Part shown: positions 24,101 through 27,926 of the stretch, in pieces | How positions within the stretch are numbered: the first letter of the stretch is position 1 | Layout: each line of letters opens with the position of its first letter | Assembly (NCBI GenBank): GCA_003008705.1 | Contig: PDUO01000037.1 | Span: 201,153 to 265,152 of the forward strand | Reading direction: 5' to 3' | DNA length: 64,000 bases | Source: Pezicula radicicola | Lineage: Eukaryota; Ascomycota; Leotiomycetes; Helotiales; Dermateaceae | Translations under genes and position numbers: made by a program | Notes under the pieces: generated by a model | Database searches by the model: none | The model's input: only the letters and a program-made list of their open reading frames with translations | What the model was told of the DNA's origin: nothing

Positions 24101-25209
24101 TCCTCGGCAGCCAGATCTTAAAGCAGTTACTTGAAAGGCCAGACATTTCCAAGGTGATAGTGCTCGTACGAGGCAGAACCACAGAGCAAGCAACTAGGAG
24201 AGTGATAGAGTCAGCAAAACTGGGTCGATGGTGGCATGACGATCTTTCTGCACGACTAGATGTGTGGATTGGAGACCTTTCTAAACCCAGGATGGGTCTT
24301 GACGACAATAGATGGGCAAAGCTAAGAAGTCTTGATAGCATCATCCACAATGGTGCAGTTGTCAATTGGAACGCAGATTTTGAGTCACTAAAATCTGCCA
24401 ACGTTCTCAGCACTGTTGATCTGTTAGAATTGCTGTCTACTGCATCACCGGCTCCTCGATTCTCCTATGTTTCTGGTGGAATTTTTATCACCGGCGAGCA
24501 CAATGACGCGACAATTGCAGCTGCCCTAGTAAAGGCTAATGGTTATTCACAAACCAAACTCATGGCGGAAACTCTCGTGAAAGATCATGCGAGAAGAATG
24601 CTTCAACAAAGGGGTGACGCAAGTCATGTCTCAGTTGTCAAACCGGGCCTGGTCATCGGAGATTCGATACATGGGATTGCTAATCCCGATGATTTCTTCT
24701 GGAGAGTTGTTGCAAGTTCAATCTCTGTGAAGGGCTACATTGCTGAAGACAATGACTTATGGATCTCTTTAGCTGGTGTAGACGAAGTCGCCAAGGTGGT
24801 TATAGATGAGTGTCTACTGGAAAGTCAAAGCACAGATGGTTCCACAATTAACCTGCTCGACGGACTGACAGCTGGCAAATTGTGGTCTATCTTGACTGAA
24901 GACCTCCAATTGGATCTCAAACCCATGCAACGTCAAGAATGGCTAGATGCTATAAAGCAAGACATCAAGATAGTTGGCGACACTCATGTTATGTGGCCGG
25001 TGTACCATCTTTTGGAAGCCAATGGCGGAAGGGTTGGATCTCGAAAACCACCATTCGTACAAGATCGCATGAATGCAGACTCAACCGTCACCGCTATCAA
25101 ACAGAGTGTGAAGTACCTGCAAGAAGTTGGTTTCTTCAGGAAGCAAGAGGCAGGAGTAAAGAAGTCTACACAGGTGACATTTGGAAGATCGCGTGTACAA
25201 CATCTTTGA
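1..25209 (+). CDS. Giant non-ribosomal peptide synthetase with terminal reductase (NRPS1), 5' end outside window
   Basis: A single reading frame of 8402 codons without an intron encodes a multimodular NRPS. It is open at base 1, and the first residues are the usual linker before a C domain, so more modules or a start lie upstream; the TTG at base 1 is not a credible fungal start. Domain order is C-A-T, C-A-T, C-A-T-E, C-A-T, C-A-T, C-A-T, C-A-T-R. C domains carry HHxxxDGWS near residues 138, 1218 (DAWS), 2295, 4918, 5992 and 7063, and SHALIDASS at 3828 in the C domain after E. A domains carry TSGSTGxPKG near 595, 1674, 2752, 4296, 5375, 6446 and 7520. Carrier serines lie at 1015, 2094, 3179, 4720, 5793, 6863 and 7941. 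The reductase Rossmann motif TGATGFLG is near 8029. Expected role: cytosolic assembly of at least seven residues with NADPH-dependent release. It is convergent with the downstream SDR. Confidence 0.97.
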   Translation: MNEVARQCKISTSNIVDVYPCTPLQEGLLALSIKQAGAYTSQNIFPLPETMDVEKFKTAWEATVESTDILRMRIAYTLELGSLQVVSDDMVSWKSATDLQTYLEKDRKIPTDYGSPLARYAIISSHDSTDRYFVWTLHHALYDGWSLPLILQKVGAFYNGGVIPKSTSLRGFVKYLKSIDDATTDNYWQSQLQGALPSSFPMGGKSPLKRSEAVFTDTMQLAPTVHANITTAMLIRAAWAVVVAHHSNSDDVVFGATLTGRNAPVGGVDVMLGPTLTTVPVRVKLDNEQSIAGFLQQLQDQATAMIPFEQAGIQNIRRLSDDARIACDFQNLLLIQPRADKVKITDDSSSSQDTNVGRAGFYNYPFVIECVLGPNDAKVIVTYDETLMLEEEVQTVVNHFKAAVEQLSTATANFKVGNVDLFTSQDMTTVLKWNHAAATGIKACIHDLVSARSSIQPGAIAVNSWDCDFTFHELDEFATRLAGYLVSVGVKPDMMIPFCFDKSAWAIVAILGILKAGGACVALDPKHPHGRLSTIINDVGAKIILVGPDHATKFVDIVEQVISVSGPALDLMPEAAPATFYNIEPSNRAFVTYTSGSTGTPKGIVVTHEAVCTTVQAQIDAMRITAKSRIFQYSAYTFDVCVADIFGALFAGGCVCVPSEEERLNNIAGAMKKLSVNWASLTPTVVSLLYPDDIPDLEVLVLVGESLRRDLLITWGDRVHLLNSYGPTETTVTATCTAPLTSKSSTANIGCGIAALLWIVDASDHHLLRPIGCVGEILIEGARLAQGYLNAVENTTAAFIENPAWAKVRDGQIRRIYKTGDLGRYNMDGTIELLGRKDRQVKLNGLRIELSEIEFHIRRAFENGADVSVDVVNTLDQPNKDVLAAFFVQPAVDPHEIDGHSQVLSLSEVLRSELSNVRSHLAEVLPSYMRPSLFIPLREMPLTASGKTDRGALKVLARTVSSEDMFLHSLPPPTKKRDPTTETELKLRTLWEDVLRIPMDSIGVDDNFFQRGGDSIAAMRLVSAARSVNISLSVANIFQYPTLLEISSKAVVAEESPSKDLEPFALLEIDDSATIKHVVQEIADQCHTTAGKVKDAFQCTPLQEALLALSVKQPGAYVAQNVFRLPRGMDVSRVKEAWQTVVSTTEILRSRIVYTQDFGTLQVVIGDQKISWEYADNLDEYLREVHQIPVYYGAPLARYALTKASQDDSEYCVVFTAHHALFDAWSLNLIFEKVLNAYNGGSSNLSPSMSGFIQYLQNTDPKTHERYWRSQLEGALPSNFPVPTSSMPKERLQKSLVHTIHMSRASGLVYTVPNVLRAAWAMMVARYSDTDDVTFGVTLAGRNAPVEGILDIVGPTLTTVPVRVHVSKDDTVSVFLDRVQQQATEMIPFEHTGLQTIKKMGSFAQDACEFKTLLVCQARSDKEGNLDASGIRTSSGAQGNFYTYPLVVECLIGNARVEIHGAYDGNILSEPHVASIFSQYDTVIQQLISGDLNQRIGNVEFASSQDKAKILNWNSVVPKPVEICMHDSISQYAIENPDAEAICAWDGKFTYQKLDELSTQLACRLVKLGVVSEDLVPVCFEKSSWAVVAMIAINKAGGAFVPLDMSHPIGRLEEITKRLGAKIMLVSPNAPRLGEEIVASTIVISERAEDWLSLPAVALHTRAKPHNAAYVIFTSGSTGKPKGVIIEHTAISSSVVSQGQALEVDSRTRALQFASHAFDASVMEIFVTLTHGGCVCIPSEVDRMNNLTAAMENMRVNWAILTPSLVKTIKPSDLQSLKTLVVGGEALGQEVMDSLVGNVSLVQAYGPTETSIVCLTNKMTASQSPHTIGTGCGAVSWIVDSDDVNRLAPVGATGELVVEGHTLARGYLSDPLKTTEAFVEAPGWLRDIRNGSEHKGRLYRTGDLVRYKPNGAIEFIGRKDTQVKLRGHRIELDEIEQRLREQLELAVGIAVEVVYPADRPEEPLLAAFFTSPSFTSEKQVDRVVEMSGALHSKLVTVQDTLFGVLPSYMVPVLFIPMTQMPVTSSGKRDQRALRQIIWNFEAPQLKRYALEISEKRYPTTSIEIKVQQMWEKVLQVEAGTIGLDENFFRLGGDSIGAMKLVAEARAQAMFLTVADIFKYPKLSEMSLAITAIEDNSIPQVAPFSILKNVTSWNALLVDIATQCQVPQSQIQDAFPCTPLQEGLLALSVKQQGAYTAQNAFRLSPKIDIKTFKAAWQSAVTKIDILRTRIVYTEQHGLLQAVITDENISWQTASTVKEYLENDRKVPITYGGLLARYAIIEDTEHTGGCHFVWTAHHALYDGWSMPLIFKTVMGIYQGMPMENPLSMSGYIKYLAETDLGAQDAYWKSQLRGATLSNFPPVLTSKQARKDDYLSHTISWNRISGSSFTMSTLIKAAWAMIVARYTTTDDVVFGVTLTGRNAPVPGLENMVGPTITTVPVRVRLGQEQTVLEFLTMLQENATEMIPFEHTGLQNIKRLSTDAAAACNFQTLLVVQPKAATIDALEEVSTDLEKISTNQSNFRTYPLVMVCNLGEDEVFLQAHFDTNVIISTQVETLLHQFEHVLEQLISESNITRIKKIKILSPHDKQKLEKWNAVLPSRVDATLHQLIQDQVLARPDSPAVCSWDTSFTYRELDRLSTRFALNLVRFGVRPETPVPHCFDKSAWAIVAMLGILKAGGACVALDATHPIDRLKGIIADTKARFVIAAPQHVHLFQDVVPDVLSFPEDLANEESGSGSPVDLPLVEPNNAAFIVFTSGSTGKPKGIVTEHKALSTSFIELCRIQKRTHESRIIQFASYTFDVSVADIFATMIAGGCVCIPSEYERVNDLAGAINSLDVNWAHLTSTVASLLRPSDVPNLKRMILGGEAVSRDNVQTWAARLDLIICYGPAECSVTAAANQQVTRDTVGSHVGYPLGSLFWITELSDHNELAPVGCVGELLIEGAILARGYLHDEDKTKAAFITDPTWSTPKSEGRRRFYKTGDLARYAPDGSIHILGRKDTQVKLRGQRIELGEIEHHISANPQVQEVVSLLPSSGHCKDKIVAVLSMAATNSSNSGDGEIQIITTSQDRTIALRVSELRQSLQGRLPSYMIPSIWIVVNYIPFTSSGKQDRKRLSNWLMAMNETTYQEVAELAQYGDSMTASHERLTGEETELLAAISHVLNLQLEQIGLGRSFLSLGGDSITAMQLVSRLRTKNLAISVRDILRSTSISQMALCTTPFHKSTLYTSEDVESPFTLSPIQEMYFVRSPNGDFRFNQSILLQFTKSISLQDLLHAINTVVRRHSMLRSRFTREKNGKWSQRITTDITGSYRFKSHSIANLEDLQSLNIANESQNSLNITKGPMLSADFVATEDGNQLLYLVAHHLVIDLVSWRILLENVEQLLEQNQLAQEKPFPFQAWSKLQIEQAQANKITDSLSLTIPTPDFKYWGMEHQNNVYGDIVLESFSVGPETTSSLLGDSHQALRTEPLDILLAALVYSFKQSFTDRKVPSIMLEGHGREVADTEIDLSQTIGWFTTMTPVYVSAEDDLDIIETVRRVKDYRRQIARHGILSSASQSLAPDNRKTGGIGLPAEVIFNYQGRYQQFERQDALLRRLPFNSKDVGDNLPRNAIFEVSAMIVNNSTRVSIIYNRHISQRDGVRRWMHTLESSLEEATRRLSNMQTSHTLSDFPLMNFTYRDLEQLKADHLPKMGIQNLNEIEDVYPCSPMQEGILFSQQKDSGLYDINHVNEVTSTEPGHFVSVSQLKSAWQQVVDRHASLRTIFISSISKGSAFNQVVLKKFSPSIVHLKCTDNEVAQLLESQASIDFSVAQPLHRLTVCETTTRRVFWKLDISHALIDASSRAILYRDFILAYEGQLPAGRGPLYSDYISYLQKEPPEMSVDFWRARLSNINPSIIPLHSDQSVTTRQQKTMKVDVNDFPRVHEFCKVHGLMVATMFQIAWGLVLGSYTNSEDVCFGYLTSGRDAPVKGINDAVGAFINMLVCRLDLKSPSPTISTIKAAQENLVNSLPHQHCSLAEIQHLSGMAGQKLFNTVMSFQTMHGEKTGGLVPSISFTSMASQDPTEYDISINVEAYNTDCNVVLKYWNSTISDNQAKNITETFAKAIDCLLTNSAATVGELDLLSQNNKDQIQQWNSNLPDTKSICMHDTISQQAQLRPDAESVCGWDSSFTYRELDEYSTRLAHHLSSLGVGPEFLVPVCFQKSSWAIVAMIAINKAGGAFVPLDASHPTARLEEIVTTVGSKVMLVSEEAPRLNVSVVETIIVLGNNHSTWNLPSDNESRTQNLNYSSPAQPYNTAYVIFTSGSTGKPKGVMIEHSAISSSIVAQAEHLNITSASRSLQFASYAFDAAIMEIFVTLSFGGSVCVPSELDRMNNLTRVMNEMNVNWAMLTPSFIRTIKPDDVSGLKVLISGGEALSQDIVHDWAAKVQLIQAYGPTETSIVCLTHRLVSQSSFPRTIGSACGALPWIVDPRNVNRLMPIGSVGELLVEGPTLARGYLHDSAKTSEAFISSPAWLPDMEHGRSGRLYKTGDLVRYNPDGTIDFIGRKDSQVKLRGNRIELGEIESRIHQSFERTTNVAVELVARTNRPEPILVAFFSKEQELDRGVQHLDKSGDPLIVEPSDQSREELVRIEDALAQHLPSYMLPSLYVQVQRISTNSSGKRDQRALHQLIRDMTDSDMKRFSLENVNKRAPATRKERKLQSIWAEALNISASSIGMDDSFFRIGGDSISAMRLVTLARAVNWSLTVADIFRKPRLCDMSLSIVPIRAEDEHYAPAAPFSLIDPDYVNAVVEDVAHQCGIDRTTLQDVYPCTPLQEGLLALSVKQAGAYLVQNPILLPDDIDVDKLRNAWEIVVEKIPILRTRIVFSETLGPLQAVVDERISWQEHTNLEAYLSFDRQIPVSYGGPLARYALISDGGRQYLVWTAHHAIYDGWSMQLIMKSLSMAYTSSSSALSTETVPITGFIKYLQEIDGSERDSFWKSQLNGAQRSRFLVKIGESGPKSEDGSLARKILLPHGDSGDITTSTLLRAAWAKVIAIYSETDDVTFGATLIGRNAPVLGIENIVGPTITTVPIRVVLDQSQSISNYLEVMQNQSTSMMPFEHTGLRAIRQLGTDCEAACDFQTLLVVQPHSSDGLSKRQLNLQSVSKGQAGFYTYPLVLECTLMEGEIGIVAHYDKGIISHAHMDRILCQFEHVMKQLTGSDKSQPLRNLDFLSPEDKAQILQWNKTALDDLDTSVQDMVERQASLKPNSIAISSWDGSFTFHEVWKLSSKVSQHLSRLGVGPEILVPLCFDKSAWAIVAMLGILRAGGACVPLDPAHPSKRLQAIINTTQAKVVLTTAKYRSLFPGVDHVVEICRTAVDSMTDTHSIIPKVTSRNAAIVVFTSGSTGVPKGIVLEHHAVCTTAKYQASSMKITGDSRVFQFAAYTFDISIGDIVSALIQGACLCIPSDYDRMNDIAGAIQKAGATWACLTPTVASMLHPTEVTSLEVLVLAGEAPGQDLVTTWAEKVCLINAYGPAEGTIWSTCCTAFNTTTPSTNIGYGLGTTVWIVDQVNHDLLCPIGSVGELLIEGPSLARGYLHDPERTATSFIKSPAFLQESQRERQRFYKTGDLVQYNEDGTLRFLGRKDTQVKLHGLRIELGEIEHHIKANLDIEDLAVEMIQTADHTEESHLAVFFTLSDSLLIPETENHILELPDTFRQKIAMLEGLLGDIMPSYMVPSFYIPLRSLPMTVSGKMDRLKLRQIGGSLASATLRRYTFTEEQKRTPSTPMEKMLQRLWAEVLNLSPDTIGADDSFFRLGGDSVGAMRLVAIARSKNLFLSVEDIFKKRRLSEMSTVLSSIGTNDDGSYLIVPFSLLHDKSSIEEISKQCGIEMNMIQDAYPCTSLQEGLLALSVKQPGSYLNQNVFKIPKTVDVGRFCNAWEVTVQNTPILRTRIVYTQHEGALQAVTMEKIVWKECQDLEEYLHEDRQRSVSYGGPLTSYALIRQDCGLDQEIYFVWTIHHALYDGWSMQLIMRSVKEAYQSELTSNHGVPFSRFIKHVTDLEDDTRNRYWKSQLENSQSGSFPIATGQASQERAEQISTSSIILSPSDRDDITQSTLLRAAWAILISRYTENNDVLFGATLSGRNAPVPGIENIVGPTITTVPIRVQVNPHQSVGEYLDNLQSQANDMIPFEHTGLRNIQLLAACDFQNLLVVQPQSSLGMSQSSSSDALPLQIVARKQPGFYNYRLVLECNVMHEEVGLVAYFDSNIISKTQMNRILAQFSTVLQQLGHRETLVGDINMLSDKDMAQLLEWNDVTLDDFQACVHHLIEDTAASNPQSVAVSSWDGELTYRQLDSLSNNLARHLTKLGVGVEVIVPLCFDKSVWMIVAILAVLKAGGACVALDPSHPLHRLKGIIDDTKAQLVLVGAGHAELLEGQTRQLFVVQETTVNSLPITESSPSTTVSPTNPAFVVFTSGSTGKPKGIVLEHHAVSATARDQAQSMKINSTSRVFQFAAYTFDISIGDIVSALCQGACLCIPSESDRMNNLAESMRKLSIDWACITPTVATMLQPAEVPSLMVLVLAGEAPRQELVSMWSEKVHLINAYGPAEGTIWSTCLTKVERNSQSTNIGRGLGMKTWIVEPENHNRLVAVGCIGELLIEGPSLARGYLDASKTKSSFINSPAWAQRDTTTQSRTFYKTGDLVQYNFDGTLNFHGRKDTQVKLNGRRIELGEIEYHLKANLAESEDVAVELVKNVSRPDKSFLAAFVTSVDSVQASDTVLLNLSENQRSRLMKMDSLVMDTLPFYMVPSIYVPLTHLPLTASGKLDRLQLRHLGASLSSEQLSQYVLAEAAKEAPSSEMEKILQVLWAEVLQVHTDAIGIQDSFFRLGGDSVAAIRLVAACRAHSIELEVADIFRNPILGDMAIAARAEQNISTTVAPFSLLKKGEYSANILDEIAGQCEVQSGTILDAYPCTPLQAGLMALSITQPGAYVSQHVYPLPSSVDKDRFCKAWETTVETTEILRTRIVDTTASDSLAVVLAEKVAWESSTILKQYLYEDQRKPIQYGKPLARYAIVEDETQAVSRFHFVWTIHHSLYDGWSLPLVLERVSLAYDGATLPESVSMAGFIRTLMDTDAGIRDNFWRSALAYPTASNFPPRQPAQDPSKRSEKTMSHTVNFERKQASGITLSTIIRAAWAIVVAQYSDTDDITFGVTLTGRNAAVAGVDKIIGPTITTVPVRVQLDRQLPISVFLSNLQNQAIDMIPFEQTGLQNIRRLNSDTHTACDFQNLLVIQPSVTRDTGVFEQQGSGSPPQANFHTYPMVIGCGLADGQVNIQAHFDICRFSETQMTFLLHQFEHVIRQLAMGSGDLTLDKVEIFAPHDHYELERWNSEAAEKVQSCAHELIRQRVKASPEALAIDAWDGQLSYKKLDQYSDRLAYRLINLGVGPEFIVPLCFEKSVWAIVALLGVIKAGGAFVFLDPSHPMPRLEEILRQVDAKLILTSSLYSEKWASAGTMDYFVVSDKSIEELPIPIGDLPTRATPSNALYLIFTSGSTGKPKGCVIEHASFCTGAMQQGKISNMTVSSRVLQITSYSFDVSIFEMITALIFGSCICVADQESFNNGIASVIRDLRITWTFLTPSLVKTISPDDIPGLEQLILGGEPLSKVDIETWAPRLCLSNGYGPSECSIAATSNPGLSPDADPTNIGRAMGGTCWIVYPSDHSRLAPIGTVGELLVEGPILARGYLNEPEKTAASFIQTPKWAQKFSSKLSPRMYKTGDLARYNPDGTIQFIGRKDGQIKLRGQRIETGEIEHHISAFQNVRNVAVILPSAGYCKERLVAIMTLKDISQSKDPVTDIVTVGGEQRDRVNHYAKEIASFLSEQLPSYMVPTSWIILEKMPFLSSGKTDRRKIKMWLECMDEKAYFVLEDRELPPELDPDEVMALEISNMVSKLVSAEVLGGRDIVLSQAGLDSIQTVSLARSIHNKYDISLPIRTYTGSHITVRGIAKAIMQAKSNDQFDMSSQVDLRAEFSTLQTRLIQTTGNVPVSTNPNINAKSIFLTGATGFLGSQILKQLLERPDISKVIVLVRGRTTEQATRRVIESAKLGRWWHDDLSARLDVWIGDLSKPRMGLDDNRWAKLRSLDSIIHNGAVVNWNADFESLKSANVLSTVDLLELLSTASPAPRFSYVSGGIFITGEHNDATIAAALVKANGYSQTKLMAETLVKDHARRMLQQRGDASHVSVVKPGLVIGDSIHGIANPDDFFWRVVASSISVKGYIAEDNDLWISLAGVDEVAKVVIDECLLESQSTDGSTINLLDGLTAGKLWSILTEDLQLDLKPMQRQEWLDAIKQDIKIVGDTHVMWPVYHLLEANGGRVGSRKPPFVQDRMNADSTVTAIKQSVKYLQEVGFFRKQEAGVKKSTQVTFGRSRVQHL
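3171..6405 (+). other. NRPS1 module 2 (C-A-T)
   Basis: The C domain motif reads HHALFDAWS (from residue 1218): the Gly after the catalytic motif Asp is replaced by Ala, while the second His and the Asp are kept, so activity is likely but unproven. The A-domain pocket by eye is D-A-M-I-V-G-A-I-V-K, close to module 4, which suggests similar substrates. The carrier Ser is residue 2094. No epimerase follows, so an L-residue is expected. Confidence 0.85.
6406..11060 (+). other. NRPS1 module 3 with epimerase (C-A-T-E)
   Basis: HHALYDGWS is at residue 2295. The A-domain pocket by eye is D-V-A-H-I-G-C-V-T-K. The carrier Ser is residue 3179, in a carrier of the type that precedes E domains (SLGGDSITAMQLV). 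The epimerase runs from about residue 3230 to 3670, with HHLVIDLVSWR at 3360, EGHGRE and the NYQGRY signature. A D-configured residue is therefore expected from this module. The A domain resembles modules 4 and 5 of NRPS2. Confidence 0.88.
11061..14280 (+). other. NRPS1 module 4 (C accepting a D-residue, A, T)
   Basis: The C domain starts with DVYPCSPMQEGILFSQ and has SHALIDASS (catalytic His at residue 3829), the form typical of fungal C domains that directly follow an epimerase and accept a D-configured donor. The A-domain pocket by eye is D-A-M-M-I-G-A-I-V-K, near-identical to module 2. The carrier Ser is residue 4720. Confidence 0.86.
14281..17510 (+). other. NRPS1 module 5 (C-A-T)
   Basis: HHAIYDGWS is at residue 4918, TSGSTGVPKG near 5375 and the carrier Ser at 5793. 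The A-domain pocket by eye is D-I-G-C-V-A-A-I-W-K. The same ten residues occur in module 6 and in NRPS2 module 2, so the three sites probably take the same amino acid, which I cannot name. Confidence 0.86.
17511..20715 (+). other. NRPS1 module 6 (C-A-T)
   Basis: HHALYDGWS is at residue 5992, TSGSTGKPKG near 6446 and the carrier Ser at 6863. The C domain starts with AYPCTSLQEGLL, a Pro-to-Ser change in the usual CTPLQEG motif. The pocket code by eye is D-I-G-C-V-A-A-I-W-K, identical to module 5. Two identical residues in a row are therefore expected in the peptide. Confidence 0.85.
20716..23940 (+). other. NRPS1 module 7 (C-A-T, last extension module)
   Basis: HHSLYDGWS is at residue 7063. 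The A-domain pocket by eye is D-V-F-F-I-G-G-I-A-K, closest to the first A domain of NRPS2. The carrier differs from the other six: the core is AGLDSIQ (Ser7941) instead of GGDSI, followed by a sequence unlike the other carriers. This looks like a carrier evolved together with the reductase. Confidence 0.85.
23941..25209 (+). other. NRPS1 terminal thioester reductase (R) domain
   Basis: This is an extended short-chain dehydrogenase fold of the kind that ends Lys2-like and peptaibol-type NRPSs. The NADPH-binding motif TGATGFLG is at about residue 8029, IIHNGAVVNW follows the Rossmann core, and the catalytic Tyr and Lys are in GYSQTK (Y8182, K8186). It should release the peptide from the carrier by hydride transfer, as an aldehyde (two electrons) or an alcohol (four electrons). 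Which of these cannot be read from sequence. No thioesterase or terminal cyclising C domain is present. Confidence 0.93.
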
Positions 25210-25803
25210 GATTCACTCTCAATTTTCTTTGTTAACTTTGTATTTATTGCTTTGCTGAAAATGTTTCTTTCTATATTAGTCTAGAGATAGTTTGCGGTGT
25301 AATTAAATATATTTCCATATCTGGATCTTAAAGTGCATATGATCATAACCCCTTATGGGGATTTGCATTGATTTAATGCCTGCTCAATCGTAGGCGTACA
25401 TTCTTCAAAATATCTGTACATAGAGCGCTTGCCGTAAATTTACATCCAGCCATTAATTAGTATTATCTATGACTTAATTAATATGCGTCGACTATATTAG
25501 CATACTTCAACCAAATAGTATTATTATTAACTACTTAACATTTTGACAGAAATTCAGATCACCACAGCAAATATGATATTTTCGGCTGCAGCCTACGGGT
25601 GTGTCCTGCATTCGAATTGTGAAATTAGGGTTGCTAACAAGGGGATTCTATCACGAAACACAACAAACTAGATTGCTCGTTTTGATATGCAATTTCAACT
25701 GATAACTTTGTGATGATTGAAGCTATTGAAGACAACATAATAAAAAACTACCGGCCTAATTGCGCGATCTAAACTTGCCAGCTCTCTCCTGAAGTAACAA
25801 AAT
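25210..25803. other. Convergent 3' intergenic region
   Basis: AT-rich sequence between the ends of two convergent genes. It should hold both 3' UTRs and poly(A) signals. No ORF, RNA gene or repeat could be supported. Confidence 0.6.
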
Positions 25804-26861
25804 CTAAATATTCTTCGTTACATTCGGTGCTATGCCCTCCAAAATCGCCATCAACTCATCATAAATCTTCTTCTGCAGCTTCACGCCATCCTCATCGGTG
25901 ACGTGGTAGCTGGGCTCGGCTACTTCACAGTTCATCATATATTGGCCGTGAGAATTGCTGCCAGCTTGGGCTGAAGCGATGAGGGTGCGACTTCCCATTT
26001 CTGCTGAGCGAGCGACGGTTGACTTTAGCATGCGGCCTGCCATGGGAATAGTATAGTGGCGTGTCAACTCCGAATTACAGAGTCCTGGTGTGGGACTGTT
26101 GAGTATGACCATGGGTTTGGCATCACTTTTCATTGCTTTTGCAAGTTCTCGGACAACGTATATCTCAAGTAGTTTCGAGGTGCTGTATCTGTCCCTGATG
26201 TTCTCCTCTGAGTTGAGAGCTGCAAAAATCACGGGCGCTTCCTTCTCAGCAAATTTGGCCTGGGGAGCTATTAGCGCTGCTCGAAAAAGTACATCCCACG
26301 CTCCTCCTGACTAACCTGGTGATGACCATCACTTGTCACTACAACAATGCGTGGTGTGATGTTATGCCGAGTAGCATTGGCTCTCAAGCTTGGTAGCATA
26401 GAGATAATCATCAAGAATGTCGCAATTACGTTCACTTGGGTGTTGATTTCCATGCCTTCGCGCTGCTCGAATTTTGGAGTCGCAACGCCAGCATTGGCAA
26501 CGAAGATGTCGATTCGATCTAAACGTGCCGTTCGATCACAGAACTCTTTCACGCTCTCGTATGAATTCAAGTCGACCTCCCATACCTGTACGACTTCTTT
26601 TCTCTTGGTTGTCTTTTCAATGTCGGCCTTCGCAGACTCGCCTTTCTTGAGGTCTCGGCATCCTAGAATTACTCGAGCTGCATTCAGACGAGTAAAGTGA
26701 CGCGCTGCTTCGAGCCCGATTCCCGTATTTGCCCCCGTAATGATGATTGTCTGACCACTGAAGTCGCCAGTCGGCGTCGGAAGCTTGGTGTATTGTGCTT
26801 TGAGGAAAGATTTGAGAAACCCTTGGTGACTATTCAAAAGGCTTAGCAGGCTTCGACACAC
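25804..26861 (-). CDS. Short-chain dehydrogenase/reductase
   Basis: Two exons on the minus strand, 26861-26316 and 26259-25804, are joined by a 56-nt intron (GTTAGT donor, CTAAT branch site, CCCCAG acceptor) in phase 0, giving 333 aa. The TGANTGIG coenzyme motif is near residue 41, ANAGVA follows, and the catalytic Tyr/Lys pair is in YSTSK. It belongs to the classical SDR fold seen in fungal retinol-dehydrogenase-like enzymes and is NAD(P)(H)-dependent. There is no clear membrane segment or signal peptide. It sits between the reductase-terminated NRPS and the P450, so it may act on the aldehyde released by NRPS1 or on a hydroxyl made by the P450; this is inference. Without splicing, the frame would stop within the intron. 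Confidence 0.9.
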
Positions 26862-27546
26862 TTCTTGCAGTTTTCAAGCAAACAGAATCTGGACTCCAGC
26901 ATTATTTGGATCATGGTCAAGACTCACCGAGTGGGAGTTTCTGTTGACGTTTGTTTCTCCATTGATGGATCCATGATGCAAGACAAATATCTCCAATGTC
27001 AAATGGCTCGACTCTGCAACTTTACCGTTAGATGGTGGTTGGCTGTGGCTACACGTTTGTCTACTCTATCTCGCTAGTTCTGTGGCGTGCACTCGTGGTA
27101 GAATTGCAATATCTATCTATCTATCTATCAAAATTCGCATGAATCAAGACCGCCCGTAGGTCCTTCGAGGAGCGTCAAATTTACGGCGAAAGATAGATGC
27201 CACCGACACCCTACCCCGGCGTGATAAGCACAGTAGCGCGTGTGAGACTGTAGGATCAGCCTGAGCCGGCCTGCTATATTTTTGGTCGGGTTTACTGCGC
27301 TCGTCCCCCGCATTAGCAGATCCTGATTAAAATGAGCAAAGAAAGAATTGGATGAGCTGAACTGATTATTTTGTGATGTTGAATCCTACGATGTTTTGGA
27401 ATCGTAGTGCTGAGATGAGATGCCACAATGCATTCAAAGGCAGATTGGGGGCCGCTGACGGTGAGACGGTGCCAGCACTGTCGGCTAAGGGAATAAGCCA
27501 AGCGAGCTTAAGCCAAGCGAGCTTAGCGAACTGTTACTGTACGTAC
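26862..27546. other. SDR upstream region, mostly featureless
   Basis: Promoter side of the SDR. It holds a short TATC microsatellite (about 27113-27128) and, at about 27494-27525, two tandem copies of the 15-mer AGCCAAGCGAGCTTA. No coding sequence could be supported. Confidence 0.5.
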
Positions 27547-27916
27547 GGAGGATTATTAAGCTCACTCGGGCCAAAACTCCTCCGACATTTAAAATAGCAT
27601 TTTATTCTTACAGTACCGCTTTCAATGCGGTAAGTAGTAGAGCCCTAAGAATATAGTATAGCCTATACTTTAGGGCACTACAGCTTGTATTTTTAGGGTA
27701 CTACAGCTTGTATTTTTGGGAGTACAGCCTATATTTTTAGAGCACTACAGCTTGTATTTTTCGGGGTATTTCAGCTTGTATTTTTAGAGAAGGTACAGCT
27801 TATATTCTTAGGGAGGCTATAGCCTATAATTATAAGGAGTCTATCTGATTTTACTGGAAGATAAAGCTTTCCGAATGTCGGAAGAGTTTTGGCCCAAGTG
27901 AGCGTAATAATCCTCC
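27547..27916. mobile_element. MITE-like inverted-repeat element 1
   Basis: Arms at 27547-27590 and 27873-27916 are inverted copies of each other, matching at 40 of 44 positions and starting GGAGGATTATTA. The roughly 280-bp interior has no ORF and holds a tandem satellite. This is the form of a non-autonomous DNA transposon. No target-site duplication is obvious. Confidence 0.7.
27655..27840. repeat. Tandem satellite of about 23-26 nt units
   Basis: About seven imperfect copies of a unit resembling CTACAGCTTGTATTTTTAGG lie head to tail inside inverted-repeat element 1. Related TAGCCTATAATTATAGGG motifs recur inside element 3 near 31730-31890, which suggests the interiors share an origin. Confidence 0.75.
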
Positions 27917-27926
27917 ATAGTTACGA

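Noticed and set aside
1051..24413. Many minus-strand ORFs of 60-170 codons opposite NRPS1
   Set aside because: They lie antisense to conserved synthetase sequence, show no domain of their own and are expected by chance in long coding regions.
27655..27840. CRISPR-like repeat array
   Set aside because: The units are contiguous imperfect satellites without unique spacers, in a eukaryotic genome.
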